From Paracoccaceae bacterium (GTDB taxonomy: Bacteria; Pseudomonadota; Alphaproteobacteria; Rhodobacterales; Rhodobacteraceae), in NCBI GenBank assembly GCA_026989355.1, contig JALSJM010000017.1, positions 62,001-126,000 on the forward strand: 64,000 nucleotides of DNA, given 5' to 3'. Positions 16,805-26,426 of this stretch are shown here, one piece after another; positions within the stretch are counted from its first letter, which is position 1, and every line of letters begins with the position of its first letter. Below the pieces are notes generated by a model. The model had not been told where the DNA came from and ran no database searches. It saw only the letters and a program-made list of their open reading frames with translations. The position numbers were made by a program, and so were the translations under genes.

Positions 16805-19168
16805 TCAGCCCTGCATCGCCGCCCAGACGCGCGAAGGCGTCAGCGGCATGTCGATATGGGTCACGTCATGGCCTGCACGCTGCAGCGCATCCACCACCGC
16901 ATTGACGATGGTCGGCGGCGAGCCGATACAGCCGGCTTCGCCACAGCCCTTCACGCCCAGCGGATTGTGGGTGCAGGGTGTGGCGCAGCTGTGATCGACA
17001 CTGTAGAAGGGCAGATCGTCGGCCCGCGGCATGGCGTAATCCATGTAGCTGGCGGTCAGCAGCTGGCCCTCGTCGTCATAGACACAGCCTTCCAGAAGCG
17101 CCTGGCCGATTCCCTGGCCCAGCCCGCCATGCACCTGCCCGTCAACGATCATCGGATTGACGATGGTGCCGAAATCATCGACGGCGGCAAACCGCTCGAC
17201 CGTCACCTTTCCGGTTTCCGGATCAACCTCCACCTCGCAGGCATAGGCGCCGGCGGGATAGGTGAAATTGGCCGGATCGTAGAAGGCGGTTTCCTCGAGG
17301 CCCGGTTCAAGATCTTCCAGCGGATAGTTGTGGGGCACGTAGGCCGCCAGGGTGACATCGCCCCAGGCAACCGACTTGTCGGTGCCCTTCACGGTGAACC
17401 GGCCCTCCTTCAGCTCGATGTCCTCGGCCGAGGCCTCAAGCAGATGGGCGGCAATCTTCCTGGCCTTGTCGATCACCTTTTCGGCGGCACGCACCATCGC
17501 ACTGCCGCCCACCGCCAGCGATCGCGAGCCATAGGTGCCCATTCCCATCGGCACCCTTGCGGTATCGCCATGCACGATCTCCACCTGGGAAGGGTCGATA
17601 CCGATCATGCTGGCGATCACCTGGGGAAAGGCCGTCTCGTGGCCCTGGCCATGGCTGTGGCTGCCCGTCATCACCGTAACCGAACCGGTGGCATTGACCC
17701 GCACCGTGGCGCTTTCGTAAAGCCCGGCCCGGGCGCCAAGCTGACCCACCAGGTTGGAAGGGGCGATGCCGCAGGCCTCGATATAGCAGTTGACCCCGAA
17801 ACCGCGCAGCCTGCCGCGCTTCTTCGATTCGGCGGCGCGCGCCTCGAAGCCGTCGCGGTCGGCCAGTTCCATCAGCTTGTCCATGGTGGCGTGATAATCG
17901 CCGGTATCATAGGTAAGCGCGACCGGCGTTTCATAGGGGAATTCGGTGATGAAGTTGCGGCGCCGGATCTCTACCGGATCGATCCCCAGTTCACGCGCGG
18001 CCTTGTCGATCACCCGCTCCAGCTGGAAGGTTGCCTCGGGCCGCCCCGCGCCCCTGTAGGCATCAACCGGCACGGTATTGGTGAACACAGCCCTGACGTT
18101 CACATAGATCAGCGGCGTCCTGTAATTGCCCGCCATCAGCGTGCCGTGCAGCCAGGTGGGCACGCTTGGTGCAAAGGTCGAAAGATAGGCTCCCATGTTG
18201 GCCAGGGTGCTGGTGCGGATCGCAAGGAAATGGCCCTCTTCGTCAAGCGCCAGCTCGATCTTCGTGACATGGTCGCGCCCCTGCGCATCCGACATGAAGG
18301 CCTCGGAGCGCGAGGCGCGCCATTTCACCGGCCGGTTCACCACCTTTGCGGCGAAGGTGCAGAAGGCCTCTTCCTGGTAATGGAAGATCTTGGTGCCGAA
18401 GCCGCCGCCCACGTCAGGCGAAACCACCCGCAGCTTGTGCTCGGGAATACCCAGCACGAAGGCCCCCATCAGCAGGCGGATCACATGCGGATTCTGGCTG
18501 GTGGTGTAAAGCGTGTATTCATCGTCGGCACGATCATGAACGCCGATCGCCACCCGTGGCTCCACCGGATTGGCGACAAGGCGCTGGTTCACCAGTTCGA
18601 GCGTGGTGACATGGGGTGCCTTCCTGATCGCCTCGTCCACCGCATCGCGGTTTTCCTCGACGAAGCCCCAGTCGTAGCAGAGGTTCGACTTCAGATCCTC
18701 ATGCACCTTCTGCGCGCCATCCTCGAGTGCCGCGGCCATGTCCACCACCGCCGGCAGCGCCTCGATATCCACTTCGATCGCCTCGGCCGCATCGCGCGCC
18801 TGCTGCAGCGTGTCGGCCACCACCGCGGCGATCGGCTCGCCCACATGGCGCACGAAGCCCTCGGCCAGCACCGGGTGCTTCGGCTCCTGCATCGGTTCTC
18901 CGAACCGGTCCGTCACCTGCCAGCCGCAGGGAATGCCGCCGACTTCGGCAAAATCCGCGGCGGTGAACACCTTCAGCACGCCGGGCATCTTCTCGGCGGC
19001 GGAAATGTCGATGCCGTTGATCCTGCCATGCGCCATGTCCGAGCGCAGAAAGAACACATGCGCCTGATTGTGGATGTTTATGTCGTCCGTATAGCGGCCC
19101 TGCCCTGTCAGAAACCGCACATCCTCGCGCCGTCTGGTGCTGGCGCCGATACCTCCGTCTGCCGGCAT
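16805..19168 (-). CDS. coxL: CoxL-like molybdopterin large subunit, form II
   Basis: A 787-residue catalytic subunit binding molybdopterin cytosine dinucleotide. The active-site loop reads AYRGAGR (Tyr near residue 370). True CO dehydrogenases (form I) have AYxCSFR with a copper-binding Cys; form II enzymes lack it and probably oxidise another substrate, such as an aldehyde or N-heterocycle. The base-catalyst Glu lies in GCGEAGCIG near the C-terminus. ATG 19166-19168 has GGGAGGAA upstream, so I drop 15 extra N-terminal codons. Electrons pass to CoxS, then CoxM. Confidence 0.93.
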   Translation of the reverse strand: MPADGGIGASTRRREDVRFLTGQGRYTDDINIHNQAHVFFLRSDMAHGRINGIDISAAEKMPGVLKVFTAADFAEVGGIPCGWQVTDRFGEPMQEPKHPVLAEGFVRHVGEPIAAVVADTLQQARDAAEAIEVDIEALPAVVDMAAALEDGAQKVHEDLKSNLCYDWGFVEENRDAVDEAIRKAPHVTTLELVNQRLVANPVEPRVAIGVHDRADDEYTLYTTSQNPHVIRLLMGAFVLGIPEHKLRVVSPDVGGGFGTKIFHYQEEAFCTFAAKVVNRPVKWRASRSEAFMSDAQGRDHVTKIELALDEEGHFLAIRTSTLANMGAYLSTFAPSVPTWLHGTLMAGNYRTPLIYVNVRAVFTNTVPVDAYRGAGRPEATFQLERVIDKAARELGIDPVEIRRRNFITEFPYETPVALTYDTGDYHATMDKLMELADRDGFEARAAESKKRGRLRGFGVNCYIEACGIAPSNLVGQLGARAGLYESATVRVNATGSVTVMTGSHSHGQGHETAFPQVIASMIGIDPSQVEIVHGDTARVPMGMGTYGSRSLAVGGSAMVRAAEKVIDKARKIAAHLLEASAEDIELKEGRFTVKGTDKSVAWGDVTLAAYVPHNYPLEDLEPGLEETAFYDPANFTYPAGAYACEVEVDPETGKVTVERFAAVDDFGTIVNPMIVDGQVHGGLGQGIGQALLEGCVYDDEGQLLTASYMDYAMPRADDLPFYSVDHSCATPCTHNPLGVKGCGEAGCIGSPPTIVNAVVDALQRAGHDVTHIDMPLTPSRVWAAMQG

Positions 19169-19228
19169 TTTTCTTCCTCCCTGAATTCTTCCGGGCCGCG
19201 CCGCATTGCGCATCTGCCCGTCTGCCGC

Positions 19229-19714
19229 TCATTCGGCGGCAATGTTGCTCACATCCTGTCCGCTTGCGGCCATGATCGCCCTGACGATGTTGTGATAGCC
19301 GGTACAGCGGCAGATATTGCCCTTGAGATATGCGCGGATCTCGGCCTCGGTGGGCTCGGGATTCTCGGCCAGCAATGCCTTGGCGCTCATCACCATGCCC
19401 GGCGTGCAGAATCCACATTGCAGGCCGTGGTGATCCTGAAAGGCCTGCTGAATTGCACTGAGCGTGCCATCGGGCGCCGCCTCGCCCTCGATGGTGGCCA
19501 CCTCGGCCCCTTCGCATTCCAGTGCGAAGATGTTGCAGGATTTCACCGCCCGCCCGTTCACATGCACCACGCAGGCCCCGCACTGCGCGGTGTCGCAGCC
19601 CACATGAGTGCCGGTAAGTTCAAGGTTTTCACGCAGGAAATCCGCCAGCAGCGTGTTGTCAGGCACATCGGCGCGAACCGGCCTGCCGTTTACGGTCATG
19701 CTGACCTCGGTCAT
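19229..19714 (-). CDS. coxS: CoxS-like 2Fe-2S small subunit
   Basis: A 161-residue electron-transfer subunit carrying two 2Fe-2S clusters. The plant-type cluster uses Cys40, Cys45, Cys48 and Cys60 ([10 protein letters not shown] ... KSC). The helical-domain cluster uses Cys100, Cys103, Cys135 and Cys137 (CGFCTPGM ... CRCTGY). All eight ligands are present. It lies 60 bases upstream of coxL. The 116-base gap before it, after xdhC, could hold a promoter, but I see no clear one. Confidence 0.95.
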   Translation of the reverse strand: MTEVSMTVNGRPVRADVPDNTLLADFLRENLELTGTHVGCDTAQCGACVVHVNGRAVKSCNIFALECEGAEVATIEGEAAPDGTLSAIQQAFQDHHGLQCGFCTPGMVMSAKALLAENPEPTEAEIRAYLKGNICRCTGYHNIVRAIMAASGQDVSNIAAE

Positions 19715-19830
19715 CTCTTCCTCCCTGAAATCATCATGGTGTTATGGCGTTGCTTCATCCGAAGTAAAACATGCCGGGAAGAAAACGCGAAATCCTTTTC
19801 GCGTGCCGATCGGTGAATTTCCGCCACCGC

Positions 19831-20826
19831 TCAGCCCCGGCGCAGGCGCGCGGTGATCTCGGCCAGCACAGAAACGGCGATTTCGGCCGGGGTGCGGGCA
19901 CCGATATCAAGCCCTACCGGCGCATGGATGCGCGCGATATCTCCATCGCCCAGCCCCGCCGCCTTCAGACGCGCCACACGACGGGCATGGGTGCGCACGG
20001 AACCGAGGCAGCCGATATAATAGGCATCACTTTTCAGCGCCGCGATGATCGCCGGATCATCGATCTTGGGATCGTGGGAAAGCGTCACCACCGCGCAGCG
20101 CGCATCCGGCGCCAGGCGGGAAAGGGCCTCGTCGGGCCAGTCTCCGAAAATGGTTTCGCCGGGAAAACGGGCGGCGGCGGCAAAGGTTTCGCGCGGGTCG
20201 ATCAGCGTCACGTCATGGCCGGCAAGGCGCGCCATCGGCAAAAGCGCCTGGGCGATATGCACCGCCCCCACCACGAAGAGGCGCAAAGGCGGATTGTGAA
20301 TGCTCACGAAGATATGGCCGTCTTCCCCGAAGCCCGAGCGATCGGCGCGGAAGCGGTCGGGAAACTCGTCCGGGCCCGACAGCCGCCGCGTCCAGGTTTT
20401 CGTGTCCACCACATAGGCCACCGGGCGGCGCGCGGCACGGGCCTTCACCAGTTCCGCCAGCAGGGCCTCGGGAATGCCGCCCGCCATGCCCACCGGCTCC
20501 AGCAGGATGCGTATGGTGCCGCCACAGGCAAGCCCCACCTCGAAGGCGGTTTCGTCTGCCACCCCGAATTCCAGGATCCGGCTCTGCCCGTCCTGCAGCG
20601 CATCCTCTGCCGCAACGATCACCGCCCCTTCCACACAGCCGCCGGAAACCGAGCCCATGATCTCGCCCGTGCCCGAAATCGCCAGCTGACTGCCCACCGG
20701 CCGCGGCGCACTGCCCCAGGTCTGCACCACGGTTGCAAGCACGCCCCCCCGCCCCTGCCGGTGCCACAGAAGCGCCCTTTCGGCAATCGCCTCATGGGCC
20801 GGCGCATGTGCAGTCTCGCTCGTCAT
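19831..20826 (-). CDS. XdhC/CoxI family molybdenum hydroxylase maturation protein
   Basis: A 331-residue protein of the XdhC/CoxI family, which brings the sulfurated molybdenum cofactor to xanthine dehydrogenase-type enzymes. The N-terminal part has SVSGGCVEGAV with the family Cys and the following FGVADETAFEVGLACGG. The C-terminal half is a Rossmann-like domain (LFVVGAVHIAQALLPMA). Start ATG 20824-20826 has GGAGGA seven bases upstream. It is the first gene before coxSLM on the same strand, fitting a role in maturing that enzyme. Confidence 0.9.
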   Translation of the reverse strand: MTSETAHAPAHEAIAERALLWHRQGRGGVLATVVQTWGSAPRPVGSQLAISGTGEIMGSVSGGCVEGAVIVAAEDALQDGQSRILEFGVADETAFEVGLACGGTIRILLEPVGMAGGIPEALLAELVKARAARRPVAYVVDTKTWTRRLSGPDEFPDRFRADRSGFGEDGHIFVSIHNPPLRLFVVGAVHIAQALLPMARLAGHDVTLIDPRETFAAAARFPGETIFGDWPDEALSRLAPDARCAVVTLSHDPKIDDPAIIAALKSDAYYIGCLGSVRTHARRVARLKAAGLGDGDIARIHAPVGLDIGARTPAEIAVSVLAEITARLRRG

Positions 20827-21048
20827 TTCCGGTCCTCCGCTCCGGAACAGGATCATGCCCCTCCGCACGGCAACCGGCAACCCCCGTGATCGGCCCCTTC
20901 ATCCCGGCGCAGAGACCTGCCAGCCCGGCCACCGCTGCCACAACGGCGGCCGGAGATGCGAAAAGCGGCCGCCAGGCTGCCCTGTCGGCCGCTTTCTTCC
21001 TTGTCCCACCGATCGGCGGGCACCGTTGACGCCGGTCGGCGCCCCTGC

Positions 21049-21642
21049 TCACTCTGCCGGCTGGGTCTTCCCGGCAGGCGCACCCGAAAGGCGCTCGGGC
21101 AGGGCAAAGGCCACCACGATGAACACGATCCCCAGCACGATCCCGAGAATATCGCCCGGAATGCCGGTGAGCCCCTCGTATTTGGCGCCGGGAACGGTGC
21201 CCAGCGTCACCTTGCCGCCACCGATCTTGCTCAGCAGGCCCATGGCCTTGATGCTCGGATAGGTGGCCATGTAGGCCGCCGCGCCCAGCAGACCGCCGGC
21301 AATGAAGAACAGCGCATCCTTGCGCCCGGTGGCGGCCGCGGCCACGCCGGTGCCCGGGCAGAAGCCCGAAAGCGCCCAGCCGATGCCCAGCAGGATGCCG
21401 CCGAAGAACACACCCACATAGGCCGTTTTCACCGACATGTGCCCCACATCCACAAGGCCCAGCATCTGCCCGCCGAACATCAGGATCGAACCCACACCGA
21501 TCGCCAGCAGGATCACCTTGGCCAGGTGCAGGTTGGTGAGATTGAGCATCTTGATGATATATTGCGGGTTGGTGGCGGCCACGCGATCAAGCACGAAACC
21601 GAACAGCCCGCCGATCACCAGCGCCAGAATAACCGTTGTCAT
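21049..21642 (-). CDS. YeeE/YedE family sulfur-compound permease, second half
   Basis: A 197-residue membrane protein of the YeeE/YedE family, members of which import thiosulfate or other reduced sulfur compounds. It has about five membrane helices. The conserved Cys that passes sulfur along is in SGFCPGTGVAAA (about residue 95). It lies three bases after its partner gene, and the two together make a full-length transporter like TsuA. It sits between xdhC and the coxD/coxE-type genes, all on the minus strand. Confidence 0.88.
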   Translation of the reverse strand: MTTVILALVIGGLFGFVLDRVAATNPQYIIKMLNLTNLHLAKVILLAIGVGSILMFGGQMLGLVDVGHMSVKTAYVGVFFGGILLGIGWALSGFCPGTGVAAAATGRKDALFFIAGGLLGAAAYMATYPSIKAMGLLSKIGGGKVTLGTVPGAKYEGLTGIPGDILGIVLGIVFIVVAFALPERLSGAPAGKTQPAE

Positions 21643-21645
21643 GGC

Positions 21646-22197
21646 TCAGCCCTCCTTCCTGTACATCATCATGGCCAGCGGCACCGCCGCACCGAAGGCA
21701 CCAAGGGCGAAGATGTAGCCCGAAAGCGATGTCTGCATCATGCCCGACATCATGTGCCCCGAGGTGCAGCCCCCCGCAAGGCGCGCACCGTAAAGCACGA
21801 TGAACCCGCCCACGAAGGCCGCCACATAGCGCTTCACGTGACTGTCGCCGAAATTGGCGCGCCAGATCGGCGGCATCACCCGCTCTTCCTTCGGCACCCA
21901 GCCGCGCAGCGCCGCCGAAATCGCCGCACCGATCACCATCGCCACCACGAAGACGAAGCTGTAGTTCAGCGGGTTGGCCACGCTCTTGGCATATTTGCCG
22001 CCCGATTTTGCCAGATAGGCATTGCTCGAAGTGTATTTGTCATCTTCCGTCTGCGTCACCACCGTCGGATCGACCGCATTCCACACGATCCCGTCAAGGA
22101 TCACGAACTGGGTCGAAACGCCGATGGGTTTCACCAGAAGAACGGCCAGGAAGAACACCAGCCCAAGGGCCAGCCCCCCTGTTTTCCAGTTCAGCAT
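21646..22197 (-). CDS. YeeE/YedE family sulfur-compound permease, first half
   Basis: A 183-residue membrane protein with a helix at 8-27, a polar periplasmic stretch (about 35-72) and three or four more helices. The family Cys motif is GGCTSGHMMSG, the counterpart of FCPGTG in the next gene. Two-gene versions like this are often called PmpA/PmpB. GGGGG stands before ATG 22195-22197. A candidate sulfide-responsive operator lies upstream, so the pair is likely induced by reduced sulfur species (inference). Confidence 0.88.
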   Translation of the reverse strand: MLNWKTGGLALGLVFFLAVLLVKPIGVSTQFVILDGIVWNAVDPTVVTQTEDDKYTSSNAYLAKSGGKYAKSVANPLNYSFVFVVAMVIGAAISAALRGWVPKEERVMPPIWRANFGDSHVKRYVAAFVGGFIVLYGARLAGGCTSGHMMSGMMQTSLSGYIFALGAFGAAVPLAMMMYRKEG

Positions 22198-22230
22198 GAG
22201 ATTACCCCCATATCAGAGATGCGTTAATAT

Positions 22231-22269
22231 ATTCACGATAATGAATAGTATTGCAGGTTGACATTTCAA
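22231..22269 (-). promoter_or_regulatory. Sulfur-permease promoter with SqrR/BigR-like operator
   Basis: On the minus strand, TTGAAA (22264-22269) and TATTCA (22242-22247) are separated by 16 bases. The dyad ATTC-N8-GAAT (22231-22246, ATTCACGATAATGAAT) overlaps the -10 element. ATTC-N8-GAAT is, as I recall, the spacing reported for SqrR/BigR-type ArsR repressors that sense sulfane sulfur. The position is right for repression of the permease genes 34 bases downstream. Confidence 0.6.
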
Positions 22270-22362
22270 GGCATTGATCTGCATCAAGCCGCGGATCCGC
22301 CTGCATCCCGGCCGCCTGCAGGGGCCGGACACCGGGCCGTTCATGAAGGGACCGGGAAAGGA

Positions 22363-23622
22363 TCAGCGGGAAATCAACCGCATGAGCCGGTCCTTTTCCC
22401 CCGTGTCATCAGGGCGTGACAGTGCCTCGGCCAGAGCTTCGAGAGAGGCGATGTTGTGGCCGGCGCGGAAACTGTCCACATGGGGCAGCATGGCGCGGAT
22501 ACCGGCGGCTTCGGGGGCAAAACCTTCCCAGCGCAGCAGGGGATTGAGCCAGATCAGCCGGCGGGCCGAAAGGCGCAGGCGCTCCATCTCGCAGGCCAGC
22601 AGGCCGGGATCGCCGCGGTCAAGCCCGTCGGTTATCACCAGCACCACCGCGCCACGCCCCAGCACCCGGCGTGCCCAGTCGCGGTTGAATCTGTGCAGAC
22701 ATTCGCCGATCCGCGTGCCGCCCTCCCAGTCCTGCACCTCGGCCCCGGCGGCGGTCAGGGCGGCATCCACATCGCGGGCGGCAAGCTGGCGGGTGATATT
22801 GGTCAGGCGGGTGCCGAATGTGAAGCCATGCACCCTGGCCCGGCCCGGTCCCCGGCGATTCGATAGCGCATGCAGGAAATGCAGCACCGCGCGGCTGTAG
22901 GCCGACATCGAACCGGAAATGTCGCAGATCACCACCAGATCGGGCCAGCGCGGGCGCCGCCTTTTCAGCGCCGGGTGGCGCAACTCTCCCCCCTGGCGCA
23001 TTGCCTGGCGCAGGGTAGCGCGCCAGTCTGCCGCCCGCCCGCGCGGATCGGGCATGCTGCGGCGCGACGGCAGCGGCTTCACCGGCAGTTCGAGCCGTGC
23101 CAGAATGCGCCGAGCCTCGGCCATCTCGGCACTGCTCATCTGCTCGAAATCGAGCGTGCGCAGACGTTCGCGGGCTGTGGCGGTGCCGCTGGCATCGATC
23201 TCGATCGCGGTGTCTTCGTCCGGCCCCTGCGCCCCCCCCGGCAGATCGCGCGTCGCGCCGGCCAGAAGCGCCTCGGCAGCGCGCCTTTCGGCTGCCTTCG
23301 CCCGGCGCTCTTCCTGCACCCCGCGCATGGCGGGCAGCAGCAGCGCCATCATGTGTTCGAGATAGCGCGGATCGCGCCAGAACAGGCGGAACACCTGCGC
23401 GAAGACAGCGCGTTCCTCGGGGCGCCGCACGAAACAGGCATGCAGGGTCCAGTAGAAATCGCGACGGTCGGAAAAACCCGCCACCGCCACCGCCTGCACC
23501 GCCCGCAACACTGCCCCGGTGCCAATGGAAAGCCCCGCCGCCCTGAGCGCCCGGGCGAAATGGGTGATGTTTTCCGGCAGCCTGCCGTTTTCGGGAATGT
23601 CGGGCAACAGCTGTTCAGCCAT
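22363..23622 (-). CDS. CoxE-like VWA domain protein
   Basis: A 419-residue protein of the VWA-containing CoxE family. The N-terminal 200 residues are helical and Arg/Glu-rich. The von Willebrand A part begins at [17 protein letters not shown], which carries the MIDAS metal site (DxSxS), and continues with TDGLDRGD. In CO dehydrogenase operons CoxE works with the ATPase CoxD in active-site maturation. Start ATG 23620-23622 has AGGAG upstream, so 17 earlier in-frame codons are dropped. It follows the moxR/coxD gene by about 69 bases. Confidence 0.88.
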   Translation of the reverse strand: MAEQLLPDIPENGRLPENITHFARALRAAGLSIGTGAVLRAVQAVAVAGFSDRRDFYWTLHACFVRRPEERAVFAQVFRLFWRDPRYLEHMMALLLPAMRGVQEERRAKAAERRAAEALLAGATRDLPGGAQGPDEDTAIEIDASGTATARERLRTLDFEQMSSAEMAEARRILARLELPVKPLPSRRSMPDPRGRAADWRATLRQAMRQGGELRHPALKRRRPRWPDLVVICDISGSMSAYSRAVLHFLHALSNRRGPGRARVHGFTFGTRLTNITRQLAARDVDAALTAAGAEVQDWEGGTRIGECLHRFNRDWARRVLGRGAVVLVITDGLDRGDPGLLACEMERLRLSARRLIWLNPLLRWEGFAPEAAGIRAMLPHVDSFRAGHNIASLEALAEALSRPDDTGEKDRLMRLISR

Positions 23623-23691
23623 CGCCCTGCTCCTGCGCGCGCCGGCCTGCCCGGGGCTTTCCTGCCCCGGCACGCGCCCCGGTACCGCGCA

Positions 23692-24606
23692 TCACGCACC
23701 CTCCAGGGCGCCGCGCGCCTCGTCCAGGATCCTTGCCGCCTCGGAGCCGGCAAGGCGCTGGATGTCGTCCTGATATTTCAGCAATGCCCCCAGCGTGTCG
23801 GCGATCACCTCGGGGCTGAGGCTGATCACATCAAGCGCCAGCAGGCATTTGGCCCAGTCGATGGTTTCGGCCACGCCGGGCTTCTTGAACAGATCCTCGG
23901 TGCGCAGGCGCTGCACGAAGGCCACCACTTCGCGCGAAAGCGCTTCGCCCGCTTCGGGGGCGCGGGCCTTCAGAATCTCGATCTCGCGGGTGAAATCCGG
24001 ATAATCGACCCAATGATAGAGGCAGCGCCGCTTCAGCGCATCATGCACTTCGCGGGTGCGGTTCGAGGTGAGAATGACGATCGGCGGTGCCGGCGCGGCG
24101 ATGGTGCCAAGCTCGGGGATCGTCACCTGAAAATCCGAAAGCGCCTCAAGAAGAAAGGCCTCGAAAGGCTCGTCGGTGCGGTCAAGCTCGTCGATCAGAA
24201 GCACCGGGGCGCCGCCGGGCTGGGGCCGCATGGCCTGAAGCAGCGGGCGCGCGATCAGGTATTCCTCGCTGAAAAGCTCGGCCTTGAGCGCATCGCGTTC
24301 GGCGCCTCCGACCGCCTCGGCGGTGCGGATCGCCACCATCTGGGCGGCAAAGTTCCATTCGCAAACGGCGCTGGCCGCATCCAGCCCTTCATAGCACTGC
24401 AGCCGGATCAGCCGCCGCCCCAGGGCCGACGACAGCGCCTTGGCGATTTCCGTCTTGCCGACGCCGGCCTCACCCTCCAGAAACAGCGGGCGGCCAAGGC
24501 GCAGCGCCAGGAAAACCACCGTGGCCAGGGCCCGCCCGCAGACATAGCCCTCGGCCGCCAGCATGTCCTGCACATTCCCGATGGAAGTGATCCCGATATC
24601 CCGCAT
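23692..24606 (-). CDS. MoxR family AAA ATPase (CoxD-like)
   Basis: A 304-residue AAA+ ATPase of the MoxR/CoxD group, chaperone-like proteins that pair with VWA partners to mature metal enzymes. Walker A is GEAGVGKTE, Walker [11 protein letters not shown], and sensor 1 lies near [11 protein letters not shown]. The partner VWA gene is directly downstream. Start ATG 24604-24606 has GGAGAGG upstream; ATGs at 24618 and 24636 are also in frame. Together with XdhC it forms the maturation set for the form II enzyme (inference from context). Confidence 0.9.
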   Translation of the reverse strand: MRDIGITSIGNVQDMLAAEGYVCGRALATVVFLALRLGRPLFLEGEAGVGKTEIAKALSSALGRRLIRLQCYEGLDAASAVCEWNFAAQMVAIRTAEAVGGAERDALKAELFSEEYLIARPLLQAMRPQPGGAPVLLIDELDRTDEPFEAFLLEALSDFQVTIPELGTIAAPAPPIVILTSNRTREVHDALKRRCLYHWVDYPDFTREIEILKARAPEAGEALSREVVAFVQRLRTEDLFKKPGVAETIDWAKCLLALDVISLSPEVIADTLGALLKYQDDIQRLAGSEAARILDEARGALEGA

Positions 24607-24747
24607 CTGCCTCTCCATGTCCGGCCCATGCTGCACGCGGGGGCGGCAAGGTCAAGGGCGCAAGGTTTCGTTGCAATCGACATGATTGCCCTTCCCAGCC
24701 CCTTGCGGCAAAAGAGGGCAACGATGCCCAAGCTGAAGGAGGCCCCG

Positions 24748-25998
24748 ATGACACCCCCCGGCAAGACCGACAACACCACCGCAAGCCGCCCCGCCCTGCG
24801 CGCCAAGGACGCACCCGGCCTTGGACGGTTCGACTGGGAAGATCCCTTCCGTCTCGAAGATCAGCTTTCCGAAGACGAGCGCATGCTGCGCGATGCCGCC
24901 CGTGCCTTTGCACAGGATCGCCTGCAGCCGCGCGTGACCCGCGCCTACCGGGAAGAGGAAACCGATCCGCTGATCTTCCGCGAGATGGGCGAAGCGGGGC
25001 TTCTGGGCGTTACCCTGCCCGAGGAATACGGCGGCCTTGGCGCCAATTACGTTACCTACGGGCTGATCGCCCGCGAAATCGAACGGGTGGATTCGGGCTA
25101 TCGCTCGATGATGAGCGTGCAAAGCTCGCTGGTGATCTATCCGATCCATGCCTATGGCAGCGAGGAACAGCGCCGCAAATACCTGCCCGCCCTGTGCGCG
25201 GGCAAGGCGGTCGGCTGTTTCGGCCTGACCGAACCCGACGCCGGCTCGGATCCCGGCAGCATGACGACCCGCGCCGAAAAGACCGCCGCCGGCTATCGCC
25301 TGAGTGGCACCAAGATGTGGATATCCAACAGCCCCATCGCCGATCTGTTCGTTGTCTGGGCGAAATCCGAAGCCCACGGCGGCAGGATCCGCGGCTTCCT
25401 GCTGGAAAAGGGGATGAAGGGCCTTTCCGCGCCGAAGATCGAAGGCAAGCTGAGCCTGCGCGCCTCGATCACCGGCGAGATCGTGATGGATGGCGTCGAG
25501 GTCGGGGAAGACGCCCTGCTGCCCCATGTCGAAGGGCTGAAGGGGCCGTTCGGCTGCCTCAACCGGGCACGCTATGGCATCGCCTGGGGTGCATTGGGGG
25601 CAGCCGAATTCTGCTGGCAGGCAGCACGACAATACGGGCTTGACCGCAAGCAGTTCGGCAAGCCGCTGGCCGGCACCCAGCTGTTCCAGAAGAAACTGGC
25701 CGACATGCAGACGGAAATCGCCCTCGGCCTGCAGGCGGCGCTCAGGGTGGGCCGGCTGATGGATGAAGCCGCCGCCGCGCCCGAAACGATCAGCCTCATC
25801 AAGCGCAACAATGTGGGCAAGGCACTGGAAATCGCCCGTCAGGCGCGCGACATGCATGGCGGCAACGGCATATCGGAAGAATTCCAGGTGATGCGCCACA
25901 TGATGAACCTTGAAACCGTGAATACCTATGAGGGCACCCATGACGTGCACGCCCTGATCCTCGGGCGGGCGCAGACAGGCCTGCAGGCATTTTTCTGA
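24748..25998 (+). CDS. gcdH: Glutaryl-CoA dehydrogenase (acyl-CoA dehydrogenase family)
   Basis: A 416-residue flavoenzyme that oxidises and decarboxylates glutaryl-CoA to crotonyl-CoA in lysine and tryptophan breakdown. The assignment within the family rests on [17 protein letters not shown] near the N-terminus, [28 protein letters not shown] and the C-terminal [17 protein letters not shown] with the catalytic Glu. A very strong ribosome site, AAGGAGG five bases before ATG 24748, fixes the start; an earlier ATG (24724) is less likely. It is divergent from coxD, with no partner gene adjacent. Confidence 0.93.
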   Translation: MTPPGKTDNTTASRPALRAKDAPGLGRFDWEDPFRLEDQLSEDERMLRDAARAFAQDRLQPRVTRAYREEETDPLIFREMGEAGLLGVTLPEEYGGLGANYVTYGLIAREIERVDSGYRSMMSVQSSLVIYPIHAYGSEEQRRKYLPALCAGKAVGCFGLTEPDAGSDPGSMTTRAEKTAAGYRLSGTKMWISNSPIADLFVVWAKSEAHGGRIRGFLLEKGMKGLSAPKIEGKLSLRASITGEIVMDGVEVGEDALLPHVEGLKGPFGCLNRARYGIAWGALGAAEFCWQAARQYGLDRKQFGKPLAGTQLFQKKLADMQTEIALGLQAALRVGRLMDEAAAAPETISLIKRNNVGKALEIARQARDMHGGNGISEEFQVMRHMMNLETVNTYEGTHDVHALILGRAQTGLQAFF

Positions 25999-26426
25999 AG
26001 GCAGGAAGGCAAGAGGCCCGGCGGCTTCCTGCTCCGGCGCGCCCCGAGCGGAGCCCCCGCCGGCCACTACTGCCGCCAGCCCGTTTTCGCGTGCATGCGG
26101 CGCTGGATGCAGGCCGGGCAGAACGCCGAAAGGAAGCGGGAGCCCTGCCACCCGGCAACAGAATTCCGGCCGCGCATTTCACGTCACGCGAATCACAGCC
26201 CCCTGCCGGTCGGGGATTTTCGTCCGTAAGGAAATGCCCGACGCCAAAATTCTATCAGGGATTGATCGACCGAGTCCTGATTGCATCAGATGCGCGAACA
26301 GCCATCCGTATTTTCCCATCATTGCCCTGCAAGGCAGAAACGAACACTGATTTCACGTGCAATTCATCACAACCTGTTCCTTTATCACTGAAACACGGAC
26401 AGCAGGGCACGTCGGGCAGACAAACC
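25999..26426. other. Intergenic region without a supported gene
   Basis: About 430 bases between gcdH and the next gene. The first part holds a hairpin (26001-26032). The last 200 bases are noticeably less GC-rich than the surroundings and may carry a promoter, but no clear -35/-10 pair was found. Short open frames on the minus strand are not convincing. Confidence 0.5.
26001..26032 (+). terminator. Hairpin after gcdH, possible terminator
   Basis: GCAGGAAG (26001-26008) pairs with CTTCCTGC (26025-26032), three bases after the gcdH stop. No T tract follows, so factor-independent termination is uncertain; it may only stabilise the mRNA end. Confidence 0.45.

Noticed and set aside
16805-19168. 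True carbon monoxide dehydrogenase
   Set aside because: The active-site loop is AYRGAGR, not AYxCSFR, so the copper-binding Cys is missing.
16856-19816. A 986-codon frame on the plus strand opposite coxL and coxS
   Set aside because: The minus-strand genes have complete motifs; the antisense translation is His/Arg-rich and featureless.
26067-26174. A 36-codon minus-strand frame with a CPAC motif after gcdH
   Set aside because: It is very short, has no ribosome site, and the motif may be chance.
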